From positions 626,896-690,895 of the forward strand of contig WELB01000055.1 in the NCBI GenBank assembly GCA_009602725.1: a DNA stretch of 64,000 bases, written 5' to 3'. The stretch comes from Spirogloea muscicola (lineage: Eukaryota > Streptophyta > Zygnematophyceae > Spirogloeales > Spirogloeaceae). Position numbers and translations under genes: made by a program. This document shows positions 1-10,752 of this stretch, piece by piece. The notes under the pieces are model-generated. The model searched no databases and was not told the origin of the DNA. It saw nothing but the letters and a program-made list of their open reading frames with translations. Within the stretch, counting starts at the first letter, position 1; each line of letters begins with the position of its first letter.

Positions 1-1968
1 CGGCGCCTGACGCGGCGGCGCCGGCGGCAGGCGCGCACGGCAGCCGAGGCGGCGCTGCGCGACGGCAAGAAGCTGCTGGTGGGTCCACCAGCGCCGCCTT
101 GGCCGCGTGGCGCCTGCCGTGCCAGCGGCGGCACTGGCTGTCCTCGCAGGAGCCTCAGCCGGGCGGCCTGCCGCCGTTGCTGCGCTGCAGGAGATCGAGT
201 TCCCGACCGCCGGCCTGGACTCCGTGCAAGGTCAGGGCTCCTACCTCGCCGAGTCTTAGGTTCATTCCTTCCGTTCTGGAGGTCAAATCTCAGAGCGATA
301 TACCCATGCGCTCAGCCGGTTTTTGGGCAAGGCCTCGGCAGTAGCCAGCGGCCCGACTTCTGCGCCGCATAGCGAGGCGCTTGCAAGGGCGGGAGTCACT
401 GGTGCAGCCAGTACCAGTAGAGTGGATAACGAGGCTCTAATTTGAATCGGGGAGTGTCATGCCAGTTGCTGTGATGGGTGCTTGACATCACTGTTACTGG
501 CGCTGCAGGTGATGCGGAAGGCGGCGTGGAGATGACCGAAAGCGTCGGCCACATCCGCGACTTCTGCCGCATCTTCTCGCGGCGGCCAGCCAGCGTCCGC
601 ATTGTGAGCGCCGTTCGGGCTGCACCCAGTCGCCTTGAAACAACTAAGTTGGTTACATGACTTGAGTCACAGAGCACAGCACTTAGGAAGAATGTACTAT
701 GAACAAAGCGTAATGTATGCTCCTTCAGAAGAGAAAGAAGTGCAGACCATTCAGTTTGTGAACTACTGACGCTGCCGCCAGCGTTTCTGCAGTTCTTCCC
801 TGACGTGAACGAGGTGGCATCGGCGCGGCAAGGCACTTTCAGCGGCACAAAGTTCCAGCTGGACTATCTTACTAAGGTCACTGGCTTTGAAGACATCGGG
901 TTCGGGAAGAAGCTCCGCATGGAGGATCGTGTGCGTGACACTGACGAGGTTTTCATCGCTGCCTACCCCCACTTCAACGTCAATGGTGCGCTTGCTGCGT
1001 CCCTATACATCCTCTGCCCTTCCCCCTTCTCTTCCCTCCTCCCCACCTTCTCGTGCCTCCCTTCCCATTCCTCATCTGACTCCTTGACCCCTCTCTGGCC
1101 AAACGCCATGTCTGCTCATCCTTATTGGATCTGCTTGTTTAAATTAAACAATTTCTGGAGTATTGGCATGTGCTCAATACTCTGCTCAACCCATCTTGTA
1201 TGCAAGCAACCTCCTTACTCGGCCCTCCTTCCCTTCTACCTTCGTCCTCCCTGCTCGCTCCTTCTCTTTGTGCTCCATATCCTGCCTTCTTGCATTCGTA
1301 CTTAAGCAATCATCTGTCAGAGGTTTAACGGGGCAGCCGCGGGTGTGGCCAGAGATGCTTGCTGTGGAGGACTTGTGGAGCACAGCCGCTGGACCTGCTG
1401 AGAAGCCGATCATCATATTCAACGGCGAGCTGGACCGCATCCGTACCGGCTGTAGGCTCCCGCTCTGCAGAGGCACCGCCAAGAATACCCTCTGCTCACA
1501 GACCCGCCACCAATATAGCTTGCAAGTTCTTGACTACTCACGCTAATGACGTCCCGCAGACTACCCAGCATTCTTCTACCCAAAGCTCGGGCGCTTGGCC
1601 AAGAGCTTCCTCCCGCACTTGGAGGCTGCCTACTACCTTCACAACTTCAAAGGCAGCCGTGGCGGCAAGCTCTTCAGGTGCTGAATCACGACACTCTACA
1701 ATCGAGACTGACAGCTCTACTTGCTCAATTTGACTCAACTTCATTGGCCCAGCTAAGTGACTGCGACATGGAACCTCAAGCCCTTACCCCAAGGTTGAAT
1801 GCAGCAAGTCCACTGGCTTATGTCCGCCCACTGGCAATACTGCGCAGAGTGTACCCAGGCCCCTGGCAGGTGCTGCGTGAGGGCCGGCGCGGCTTGGACC
1901 TTGTGCACTCACAGGATGTCATGCCATCACTTAAGCAGGTCGCACTGGAGATCCTGCCTGCAGCATGA
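1..1968 (+). CDS. LPA3-like DUF1995 protein, 5' end outside window
   Basis: Seven exons can be joined in frame: <1-78, 191-230, 509-603, 793-985, 1353-1451, 1560-1677 and 1848-1968. The product carries the run typical of DUF1995 proteins: DGKKLLEIEFPTAGLDSV, then EGGVEMTES, FNVNEMLAVEDLW, IIIFNGELDRIRTGYYP, YYLHNFKGSRGGKLFR and VYPGPWQVLR. Family knowledge: plant members include LOW PSII ACCUMULATION 3, a plastid protein needed for photosystem II assembly, so a chloroplast role is inferred. The frame is open to base 1, so the start codon and transit peptide lie upstream of the window. The acceptor before EMLAVED is a CCAG at 1349-1352; the nearer GGGCAG acceptor would break the frame. The tail after the last recognised block (LEILPAA, stop at 1966-1968) is not conserved to my eye, so the exact 3' end is less certain. 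Confidence 0.8.
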
Positions 1969-2362
1969 CTTAACCCCCATCCGCACAGCCGACTTGGGTA
2001 CCTCTGTGGAGGGTATATTGGTTGGGCACTCAATTGCGTCCTTCAACAACCAGCTGCGGCTGGTAGCTTGGAAGGATGTGCCATCATCCTGCAGCTTTAT
2101 GCAGCAACAGCGCAGCATTTACAGCACTCTCACATGCATGGATAGGAACCTGTATCGTCCTCATTGTGTTCATTGTGAATCTTGCCACCATATACATTAG
2201 TAGCTGATCACCTGCGCAGTTCAATGCTCAGTAATATCGGCAGCACTCCATCAGCCAAGCGGCTGGTAGCAAGACAAGCCTTCTCCGCCACATTGCATGA
2301 AGCTTATCCATCATGGCCCTGCTCCAACCACGCCTAGAAGCGGCCGCGCTTTTGCGAGTTGC
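1969..2362. other. intergenic, tail-to-tail between LPA3-like gene and CYC1
   Basis: About 390 bases between two convergent stop codons. No coding exon is recognised. A TTACA (TGTAA on the minus strand) at 2119-2123 lies about 240 bases beyond the CYC1 stop and could be its poly(A) signal. Confidence 0.5.
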
Positions 2363-4501
2363 TTAGTTGATGGCATCGATGATGATACGCCGTGACTTTA
2401 GGGGGGCCCACTTCCACCGCTTGTAGTAGATGGTTGTCAGGTATACAAGCGACAGCACAAATATCCACTTGAGCCCCATCTGCAAACAGCGTGCACGCCC
2501 ACACATTGGGTCAGACAGAGAGGTGCCATGCTTGACATCAACACTGCACTGAGCATTTCAAGATTGTGCTTTGCTGCTCCTCGCTGTTTGACGAGTAGTA
2601 TGGCACCATAGACCACCAGCGCACCACTAGAATATCTGCACGACCATGCTTGCGCTCAAGATGCAGAGAGCAAAGCCCAGAGATAAACGGGATCCATGCA
2701 CGCTAAGACTACGCCCAGACTGAGATTTTGACGGATATGAAGTATAGGTACGGCAAGCCCACCAACTTGCGCTCGTCCATCTCGGGCTCGGCAGCCCAGG
2801 CGAGGAATGTGGTGATGTCCTTGCCCATCTGCAGCTCAGCACCAGTGACCCCATCTCGCAGTTTTCAGTGAACCTACACAGGGCTGCCACTGAGGAGAGT
2901 ACACGGTGCCGTGCAGCGGGGGGCATCGACTTGTGGTTGACCAAGAATGGCGCCAATGAAACTAAGCGTAGGCATCGCATGGGCCTCCTGAGCTGAGCCT
3001 GCACCTGAGACTCGGTTGCGGGAGTTCCATCGTCATACTCAACACCACCGTCCATGAGCATTTTCGGCATGGCAATTGCGCCGCCTGGGAAGTAGGGGTT
3101 GTAGTGCAGGCCCTCCCTGACCTGTGCAGCAACCAGTACCAGCAACTCAGACAGCCAACAGCAGGATCAGACGGGGGCGATTACTTCTCTTCATATGCTG
3201 CCCAAAGAGCATCTTCTGGTGCGCCAAGGTTCCAGCTCTGAGGCACAGTAACACCCCAGAAATCTCATATCCTTGAGGTGGAGATCAGATGGTCTAGGGT
3301 GCATACGGATACTCCGGCAGGGGGTTCGCGGTAGCCAGTGAGGAGCGCGAATACATAATTCTGCCCATCGTGCCTCGCCTGAGCAGAAGTTGAGGAATGG
3401 GTTGAGATTATTGAAAGATACCGAATGGGCAACTGATAGAGTGAGTGCTGTGAGCTCTTACATCCCAAGGGAATCCATCCTCATCATATTCATCTACGCT
3501 TGTAGAGGAAGCAGGTGGCTCTGACATGCAACAAGCTGAAGGACCAGCTGCCTCTAAAGTGCAGCTAATGCCTCCTTTGCAGGATGTAATAAGCTCTTCG
3601 CATCAGGAATCATCCAAGAGCTCCTCTAGCAGAAGTTTGCTGATTGCTTAGGTGATGAGGCTGACCTTTGTGATGAGGCTGAGGTCTGGTGGGTAGGCGC
3701 CGCCGTTAGCAGCACGCGCAGCCTGCTCGTTGGCATACGGGCTGGGGAAGCGGTCGCTTGGCTTGCCTGGGCGGGTGTACATCTCACCCTCGTCATTCGG
3801 CCCATCCTCGACCTCGATCTCTGACGCAATGGCCTTTACCTCGTCCTCGGTGTACGCGACGCCGATGAGGTCGCGGAAGGCCAGCAGCTGCATGCTGTGG
3901 CAGGCCGCGCACACCTGCGTGTACACCTGGTGGCCGCGCCGGATGCTGCATCCAGCAAGCTCAGGACGAGCGCGTCAGCAGCGAGTCCCGGCCTTGTTAG
4001 TCACAGGTAATATCTTCTGCTAGCGGGAAGCTCTCAGGAGCAGTAAATGGAAGCAGTCAGCGACACCACTTACGGAAACACACAAACTTACACTTACACT
4101 TAACGACTGCACTTACAAGACTTGAGCCGCATTCACTTACGGAATGGTCAACTAGGGATACCGGCAGATTAAGGACTCAGCGCCTCTCTGATTGAAGATA
4201 CCGTTGGCGAGTCAAGCACCAAGGCCTCGTTCGCGGCTCACGAGGCGTGGTCGAAGGAGCTGAGGATGCCCTGGTGCGGCCAGGGATAGTGCGGCGGGTG
4301 CAGCCCGTGCTCCGCCTCGTCGGCATACGCCACGCCCGCCAGGCCGCCGATGCCGGCCAGCGTTCCGCCGAGCACGGCCGCGGCGGTCCACGCCGCGCCG
4401 TGGGGCGGGGCCTCGCCTTCGCTGCCGCCGCTGTGTGAGGTGCTCGCGGCGGCGGCCACCGCCGGGAGCGCCTGCGAGCCCTGATCGCGTCGTATGAGCA
4501 T
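2363..4501 (-). CDS. CYC1: cytochrome c1, heme protein of mitochondrial complex III
   Basis: Electron carrier of the cytochrome bc1 complex, passing electrons from the Rieske protein to cytochrome c at the inner mitochondrial membrane. Minus-strand exons: 4501 (or further up)-4242, 3945-3666, 3378-3307, 3121-3005, 2828-2763 and 2479-2363. Visible motifs in order: [21 protein letters not shown], then [18 protein letters not shown] (CxxCH covalent heme site), [21 protein letters not shown] across a splice, [20 protein letters not shown] (the Met is the likely axial heme ligand), [15 protein letters not shown], and a C-terminal membrane helix [20 protein letters not shown] followed by a basic tail. 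Exon lengths and phases agree at every join. The N-terminus is unsettled: the conserved frame has an ATG at 4499-4501, but another frame up to about 4652 looks more like an arginine-rich mitochondrial presequence, and an ambiguous base sits at 4630. An extra intron or a sequence error there is possible. The first intron holds five GTAAGT motifs. Confidence 0.92.
4068..4140 (-). repeat. cluster of five GTAAGT motifs in CYC1 intron
   Basis: On the gene's strand the hexamer GTAAGT, the consensus 5' splice site, occurs five times in 73 bases (plus-strand ACTTAC at 4068, 4086, 4092, 4111 and 4135). The donor used by the gene model is a GTGAGC at 4241-4236, just upstream in the transcript. The block lies wholly within the intron between exons 4242-4501 and 3666-3945. 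Confidence 0.75.
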
Positions 4502-4659
4502 GAGCAGAATGGTCGGGGCTGCTGAGGCGCAGGGCTGCCGGCGGCCGCCACGGCAGAGCTTGGCCTCGACGCGGCCACGGCAAGCGCAGGCGACGGCGGC
4601 TGCCGGCGAGGCTCATGGCGATGGCGAGGNCGGCGCGGCCCGCGGGCGCCATGGCTGCC

Positions 4660-7368
4660 GCGCGGAGCTCAGCGGCCTCCGCGCGGGCTCCTCCGGCCGC
4701 TCCGCGACTGTACTGATTGCGCGGGCACTTAGCCGGGGGCGGGGGCGGGGCCAGCTTGGCTCGCCACTAACCGTCCGATGCGGAGTCTTGGTCCGTGCTG
4801 GCCGTCGGATGCCCGACATTGCAGCCGCGCGTTGCTGGCATTAGCTCATGGAAGCGATCTGGCCGCGTGGCCGCCTAGCGCCTTTCCCCGTCCCGTGGAG
4901 CTTCCTGAGCGCTCCGCAGCGCCCTCCGATGGTGGCATCGGACGGCGCCCGAGCTTACCGTTTCTCGGAAAGATCCATGTAACGGTCTCTGATCAGGCTG
5001 TCGTTTAATCAGCAGACCAGCCAGCTCCCACTTAGCGGTGGTGGTTAACCATCTCTTATCGGCAGTGGTTGCCATCAAGCAAACCCGTCGGCTAGCACAT
5101 AGCGGGCCGGCACACCCGGCGCAGTCTGCGGCGCCGAAGCCGCCGCACGCTGCGGCGCCGCGCCTGCTCGGCGGCGACGGCCCTGGCGAGCCGGTAAATG
5201 GTACCTTCTGGCGACGTGATGCCAGGCGGTGGCCAAGCGCCGGTCATTGGCGCTGGCCAAGCGCCGGGGTCCACGAAACAGGGCTTTCTGGCATGGAGCC
5301 TTCGATAGCCTCCCGCAGTGGCAGGTGACGGCGCTCGTCGACGTTGCTGGCCTCGCCGCACCGGCAGCGCAGTCGGACTCTGCCGACGGCCGGTGCCTGG
5401 AGGCAAGGCCTCGGTGGAGCCACAGCGCCCATGGCGAGCCCCATGCTCCATGCCAGCTCATTGGCTTGTCTTTGAGTAATGCTGGGGGTCGTGACGTTGA
5501 TGGACGGTGACGACCGCGGACATGGCAAGCCAGTCAACTGCGGGTCTCTTCTGTGCAGCGGGAGCAGAAGAGCGATCTCTCTGTCTGTATGTCTGGCGAC
5601 TCGAACCCAATGCTAGATTGTTACGGATGTGCTGGATGGCGACTAGTGTGTTCTTTCTTGCTTCATTATGCACCCTTAACCTTGTCAACCATAGTACCAG
5701 ACATGGATACAGATCCCTGGAAACCCCGACGCGGCTGGATGTGTCCGCGCAGGTCATAATGTGTCTGGTGCTGGCGCAGAAGCTGCGCAATGTCAACGTC
5801 CGAGTCGTGCAGGTTCAGTATGTGGCTGAGGTTGCTGATGCATGCACCAAGTCTGCGACCAGGTAGAACGCCGACATGCGCGCCACACGTGGCTCACTCC
5901 TAAGTTGGCAGGCATGTGTGAGGAGGGACGGCTGAGCAATGCCAGAGGAGCTCGTGCAGTTGCATATCAGCTCCTCAGCAAACCAATGCCCATGCCAACC
6001 ACGCACCACAGCCTGGTTGGGTAAGACACGAAGAGGCGGAAAAGTTTGTCTTAGCGAGCTATTGTGGAGCTCTGAACGACATTGCAGTCACACGGAGACC
6101 CCATCATCCAATGCAGCTGCCCCAATGTGATTGACTAATGAGGGATTCTCGAGGCACTATTGAGGCACCATCCTGGAGTGTATCACATGGACTGCTCTAA
6201 TTTGGCGCTTGGCAGCTGCAGTGGCTGATTCCAAATTACAAAGCAACACAAGCTTCACCAGACGAGTGCCCAAGATACAATACAGCCCTATTTGCTGTAC
6301 TTTCATCAAGCTGTGCATCTGCCAAGCTCTCCTCACGCAAGTGTTCAAGGGCACCAGTAGCTTGAGTGTGAGAATCTTGGGCTGCACACGCCGCCCTGCT
6401 TGGCACGAGAGGAGCTAATGGGCCAGCTTGTCCTGCAGCAGAAGTAAGCATCCACTGTATCCTCTTGCTTACAACTTATTGGCAGGGCATAGTCGTATTC
6501 AGATCTATGCGACCACTTTTCTACTATGTAAGCTTGAGTGACTGATCTTGGGCCGATACACATAAGGTCATTGCTAGGGGGGCTCAGTGATGTATGACTA
6601 GTGTGTCCCAACAGCCTGAGGGGTCTGGTCCCCTCCTTGAAGAGACAAACTTATCACACCACTCTGAGAGCCCTTCGGAGGCATGGTGCTGTGCACTGTG
6701 CGTCTCTTTTAGTAGAAGTCGCCAGTCCTGTTGGTGACGTTGTTAGAGAACTTCCTTGCAGCAGTCTGTGATTCAGTATCATGAACCTGATTTGCAGGCA
6801 ATTCTGTTGACTCGCCAGACATCAACAGGAGCCCTGCACTGCTGACTATTGGCAAATTGAGTCTTGAGTATCCGTGCATCACCCTCTGTACACTTAAGAG
6901 GTCATACCTCATCGAACACCACAACAAAGAATGTACTGAACATGTGAAGGTGTTGTAGAAGGCAATGGATGACGTAAGAGATGTTGTGTACGTGGGTTTA
7001 GAGGTTGACTAAGAGAGTGGTGTAATGAAGAGCTAGAGGAGATATTATTCTGTGGCAAGACAGCATTATGCAATTGTTAGGAGTGCACGAAGAGACACCA
7101 GCTCACACAACACATGCTCTCGTGCCCTTCTGCATTCCCACACAGATTATGATGGCTTCTCGGAGTCCATTCTGAACGCTGAGAACAATTATCACAGCTA
7201 ACTTACAAGGCCTTCGCAGCCATGAAGTCTAAGAGTAGAGCTTTCAAGTAAGGCTGTGAGCCAGCACGCTGAAATAGATTATAGGGGATGTATCCTTAGA
7301 TTAAGGGCCCGAGTGGCCAAGTACAAAGAGACGGCTGAGAGGGATCTCTGAACTGAATTCAAGCAGCT
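4660..7368. other. no recognised gene; putative 5' regions of CYC1 and the EamA gene
   Basis: About 2.7 kb in which I recognise no protein. The GC-rich part 5080-5460 gives overlapping open frames on both strands, but none shows a family motif. A short duplicated block (GGCCAAGCGCCGG) occurs twice at about 5232-5267. A plus-strand stretch at 5757-5814 with splice-like edges encodes a short hydrophobic run but cannot be tied to a gene. The end carries a repeat fragment (GAGTGGCCAAGTAC near 7312) also seen near 24.49, 30.11 and 42.05 kb. Confidence 0.4.
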
Positions 7369-10118
7369 GTGGAGACGGCGGCGGCGGTGGCGGAGGGCCC
7401 GCCGTGGCGCGTGCACGCGGCGCTGGCGTTCGCGCAGCTGGCGTACGGCGGGTACCACGTAGTGGGCAAGCTGGCGTTGACGGGCGGCGTCGCCGTGCTG
7501 CCCTTCTGCGCCTGGCGTGACGCCATTGCGTCCGCCGCGCTCGCACCCGCCGCCGCCGCGCTCGAGAGGTCCGGACTCGCCGCCGCCGCCACCGCTCCCG
7601 GAGGCCCAGATCTAAAACCCTGCTCTAAACTCTGAGTACCCACGTCGTGATCGGCTGCCGTTGAGCCCGCCACAGCCGCGTTGCGCAGGGGGAAGCCGGC
7701 GGTGCCGCGGCTGCTGCTGCCGCTCCTGGCGCTCCTTGGGTGCACCGGGTGAGGGTCACCGTACTGTGGGCGGACCCAAGACACTCTTATGCACGGCTTC
7801 TGATTGAAGAACTCGGAGCTGGAGCGAGTTGTCTTGGAGGCCTGGCCGAGGTCTCGGCGGAGCCACATCAGCCATAAGGGCTCATTTCTAGGGGCTTGGC
7901 TTCTAGATATCAGTGGTAGGACTCCGGGCTCAGGTCCTACGTTTGCTGCTTCACAGTAAGTGGTAAAGGACTAGCAATCAGGTTAATAGGATCAGTAGGA
8001 TCATAATGCACAGAGCGGAAGCGAAGCTCCCGAGTGAGCTCCTGTGGCACTGGCCCTTACTCTCCGATGGCAGGGTCCTCGGGAACCAGCTGCTCTTCAT
8101 GCTCGGGCTCGACCTCACGTCGCCCGCTTACGCTGCCGCGCTGCAGCCGGCCATCCCTGTCTTCACCTTTGCGCTTGCCCTACTGACAAGGTGAGCCGCG
8201 CTGAACACTCACAGGCCGAGGATGAGCACTTCCGACTCCTCAGCCACGTGGTGTGTACATTGAGAAGGCAGGCCTGCTCAGTCTAAGTCAGATGGCCAGA
8301 GATATTAAAGAACTCAGAAGTTGAGGTCACAATCAGAGCTTTAGCACAGTGTTAATATCTGTAACAGCAGCCTTGCATACGCGTGTTTGCATCTCACTAT
8401 GCTATGCGTCAGTTGAGCATGCTAGACAAGCACATGTTTTGGCGGTGTGCTCGCAAGTAAGCCTGCCTTTGAAGTGTGTCAGCTCCCCTGGGGATGTCAA
8501 TTGTAAGTAGGGTCTAGGTTTGCGGTACTGGGATTCGGGCCGCGCATGCTAGTGCTTTCTGGTGACACATGGTGCCAGAAGCTAACCAGGTGCTCAAAGT
8601 CTGCAGAATGGAGACCGTCCACCTAGAGCGGCGGGATGGGCAGGCCAAGCTGCTGGGAGTAGCGATCTGCGTTTTAGGGGCACTTACCATGGCGATGTAC
8701 CGGGGTCCACAGATTGCTGGAGGACCAGCGTCTGCCAGGAGTGACGGCTTTGTAGCTAGCCATAGCTGGTTTGGGCCACCAATTGCAGCGGCAGATCCTC
8801 CAGGCGCTGCTCTCTGGGCGCCGCTGCCACTGAGCAGGCGGCAGCTTGGCGTTCTGTGCCTGGTGGGCAACTGCCTCTGCATGGCCATGTACCTCACCAT
8901 CCAGGTCCTTTACAATTCAATACCTGTGTCCAAGCTCATGCCTAGAACGTGTCCAAGCTCATGCCTAGAACGTATATTGCGCTTGGCGATTTCAGTGCTG
9001 CCTTGTGCGTGAAGTCTGGCTTCATGATTGAACTTCATAGTTCATCTGTTCTGCACCACCCATCTATGACAGAGAGCAAAGCAATGGCCTCTGCCATTGT
9101 GCCGTGTTGTGCTTCTGATGATGGTGGATTGACTGCTCAAAAGAAGCTATCGCCTTGATGACAGGCCAGGCGTCCGTCTTGGCCAAGTACGACGCTCCGG
9201 TCACCGTGACGGCATACTCGTACAGCTTCGGAACGTTGCTGGTTGCCCTCGTGGGCATTGTGGTAACCAGGGACCTGTCTAAGTGGGTCCTCACAGTTCC
9301 AGAGCTCCTAGCCGCTGGCTATGCAGTAAGACAACTGCCTGTTGGTGCACGGACATCCGCTATGCTAATTATTACCCGAAGCAATCAAGTCCTGTGACCC
9401 AGAGCTTATCTAGATGCAGCTCAGGCTTGGCTGCCTGGTTGTGATCTGGATTGTTTTTCTGCTTGTGCTATGAGCAGCCACAAGCAAAAGCACCTTTCTT
9501 GTGGGGGCAGGCAATAGTTAGACATGCTAACACGTATGCTTTACACCTTCCAAGCTGCTCTTCTTTGCATGACAGCAGTCGGCACTTTTTTATTTAAGCA
9601 ACACCTACTTGTAGTGCAGGGCCTCGTGGCCTCTGCACTGACATACGGGCTCCTATCCTGGGCCAACAAGCTGGTTGGGCCTGCGCTGGTTGCGCTGTAC
9701 ATGCCCATCCAGCCCCTGTCCTCGGCGCTTCTCGCACTTGTGTTCCTGGGGAGTCCTCTCTACCTGGGCAGGTATATAAGACTTGTGATTCTGCAGCTTG
9801 TGATGTAGACATTGATGGAAGATTTCCACAGGTTGATGCCAATCTTACAATTCTTGGTGCAAATGAGATGCAGGCTCTGCTACTCTTGCAGGCGTGGATG
9901 CTGTCAGTCATTGAAAAGTATTGGTCATTACGGGAGTTCATGCCTGACTGATTAACGCTGAAGCTATGTCTTAAGCACAGCAGATTGCTCGGCGCTTGAG
10001 CCTGTGCAGTGTCCTGGGTGGCCTCCAGATTCTGGCAGGGCTATACCTTGTCACATGGGGCCGAGCTGGAGCAGAGCGCAGCTCGGGGCAGGTGTACCGC
10101 AGAGTACTGGACGCCTGA
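7369..10118 (+). CDS. EamA/DMT-family transporter, WAT1-related
   Basis: Seven exons join in frame: 7369-7568, 7689-7748, 8074-8190, 8607-8904, 9170-9325, 9620-9771 and 10010-10118, totalling 1092 nt (363 aa plus stop). The first codon is ATG in [21 protein letters not shown]. Two EamA repeats of about five membrane helices each are visible: [55 protein letters not shown], then [78 protein letters not shown] and the typical ending [16 protein letters not shown]. This layout is that of plant WAT1/UMAMIT-like members of the drug/metabolite transporter superfamily. The substrate cannot be read from sequence; plant relatives move amino acids or auxin, but that should not be carried over. The loop encoded in the middle of exon 4 is long. 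A TGTAA at 10397 may be the poly(A) signal. Confidence 0.88.
8926..8971. repeat. perfect 23-bp tandem duplication in EamA intron
   Basis: Two identical, adjacent 23-base copies (8926-8948 and 8949-8971) lie just downstream of the donor at 8905. They do not touch the coding sequence and look like a recent slippage or repair duplication. Confidence 0.9.
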
Positions 10119-10752
10119 CTGCTTAGCCGAACCAGTGTGATGCTTCCAGAACCTATTGCTCTCCTGCTAACCTCGAGTTAGTGCTCTATAATCAACACTG
10201 GTATTACTCTTTGTACAATTGTTCCTCCCTAGCTCACTCACAGACTCACATAGTCTGTGCATTGTGTACTTACCACATGTCTGTCTTTATCCGTGTCCAC
10301 TAGAAGCTATGCTGCAAAATGACCGTCCTTTCGAACATAGAAGGATGCCATGGCCCATTGCCTTGGTCTTAGCCCTTGGACAGCCCAAAGGGTGGCTGTA
10401 ATTGTTGAAATCATGAAATCGCTGATTGACATTTGAGGACCACAAGGGAGAATTGAGTCAATTTATGAGGTGTTCTGCTTAGTACTCGTGCCCAGTGCCT
10501 CATCTTGAATGGCCTGTGCAAGATGAGGCATGCGCAACCGACCAGCCTTGGGCTGACGGGATAATCCTCTCAAAGTGTTAGTGTACTAGCTGCGGATTGC
10601 CTTGGGCATCTTGGGAGATTGCAGCAGAAGAGCAGACTGAGCACATCAAACACACCTCGTTCCTGGAACTTCACAGCAATGTGTGAAGTCATGCCAACGT
10701 GCTGCAGCTCAAGGCCAATGTCAGACAATCAACACTGGCGGCGTTTGTTGCA
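10119..10752. other. intergenic, tail-to-tail between EamA gene and epsin gene
   Basis: About 630 bases between convergent stops. No exon recognised. A TGTAA at 10397-10401, 280 bases past the EamA stop, is the only poly(A)-like signal I can point to. Confidence 0.5.

Noticed and set aside
5075-5537. Overlapping open frames on both strands with a CxCG motif
   Set aside because: GC-rich composition opens several frames at once; the cysteine motif is not followed by the His and Cys spacing of the LINE knuckle, so no call is made.
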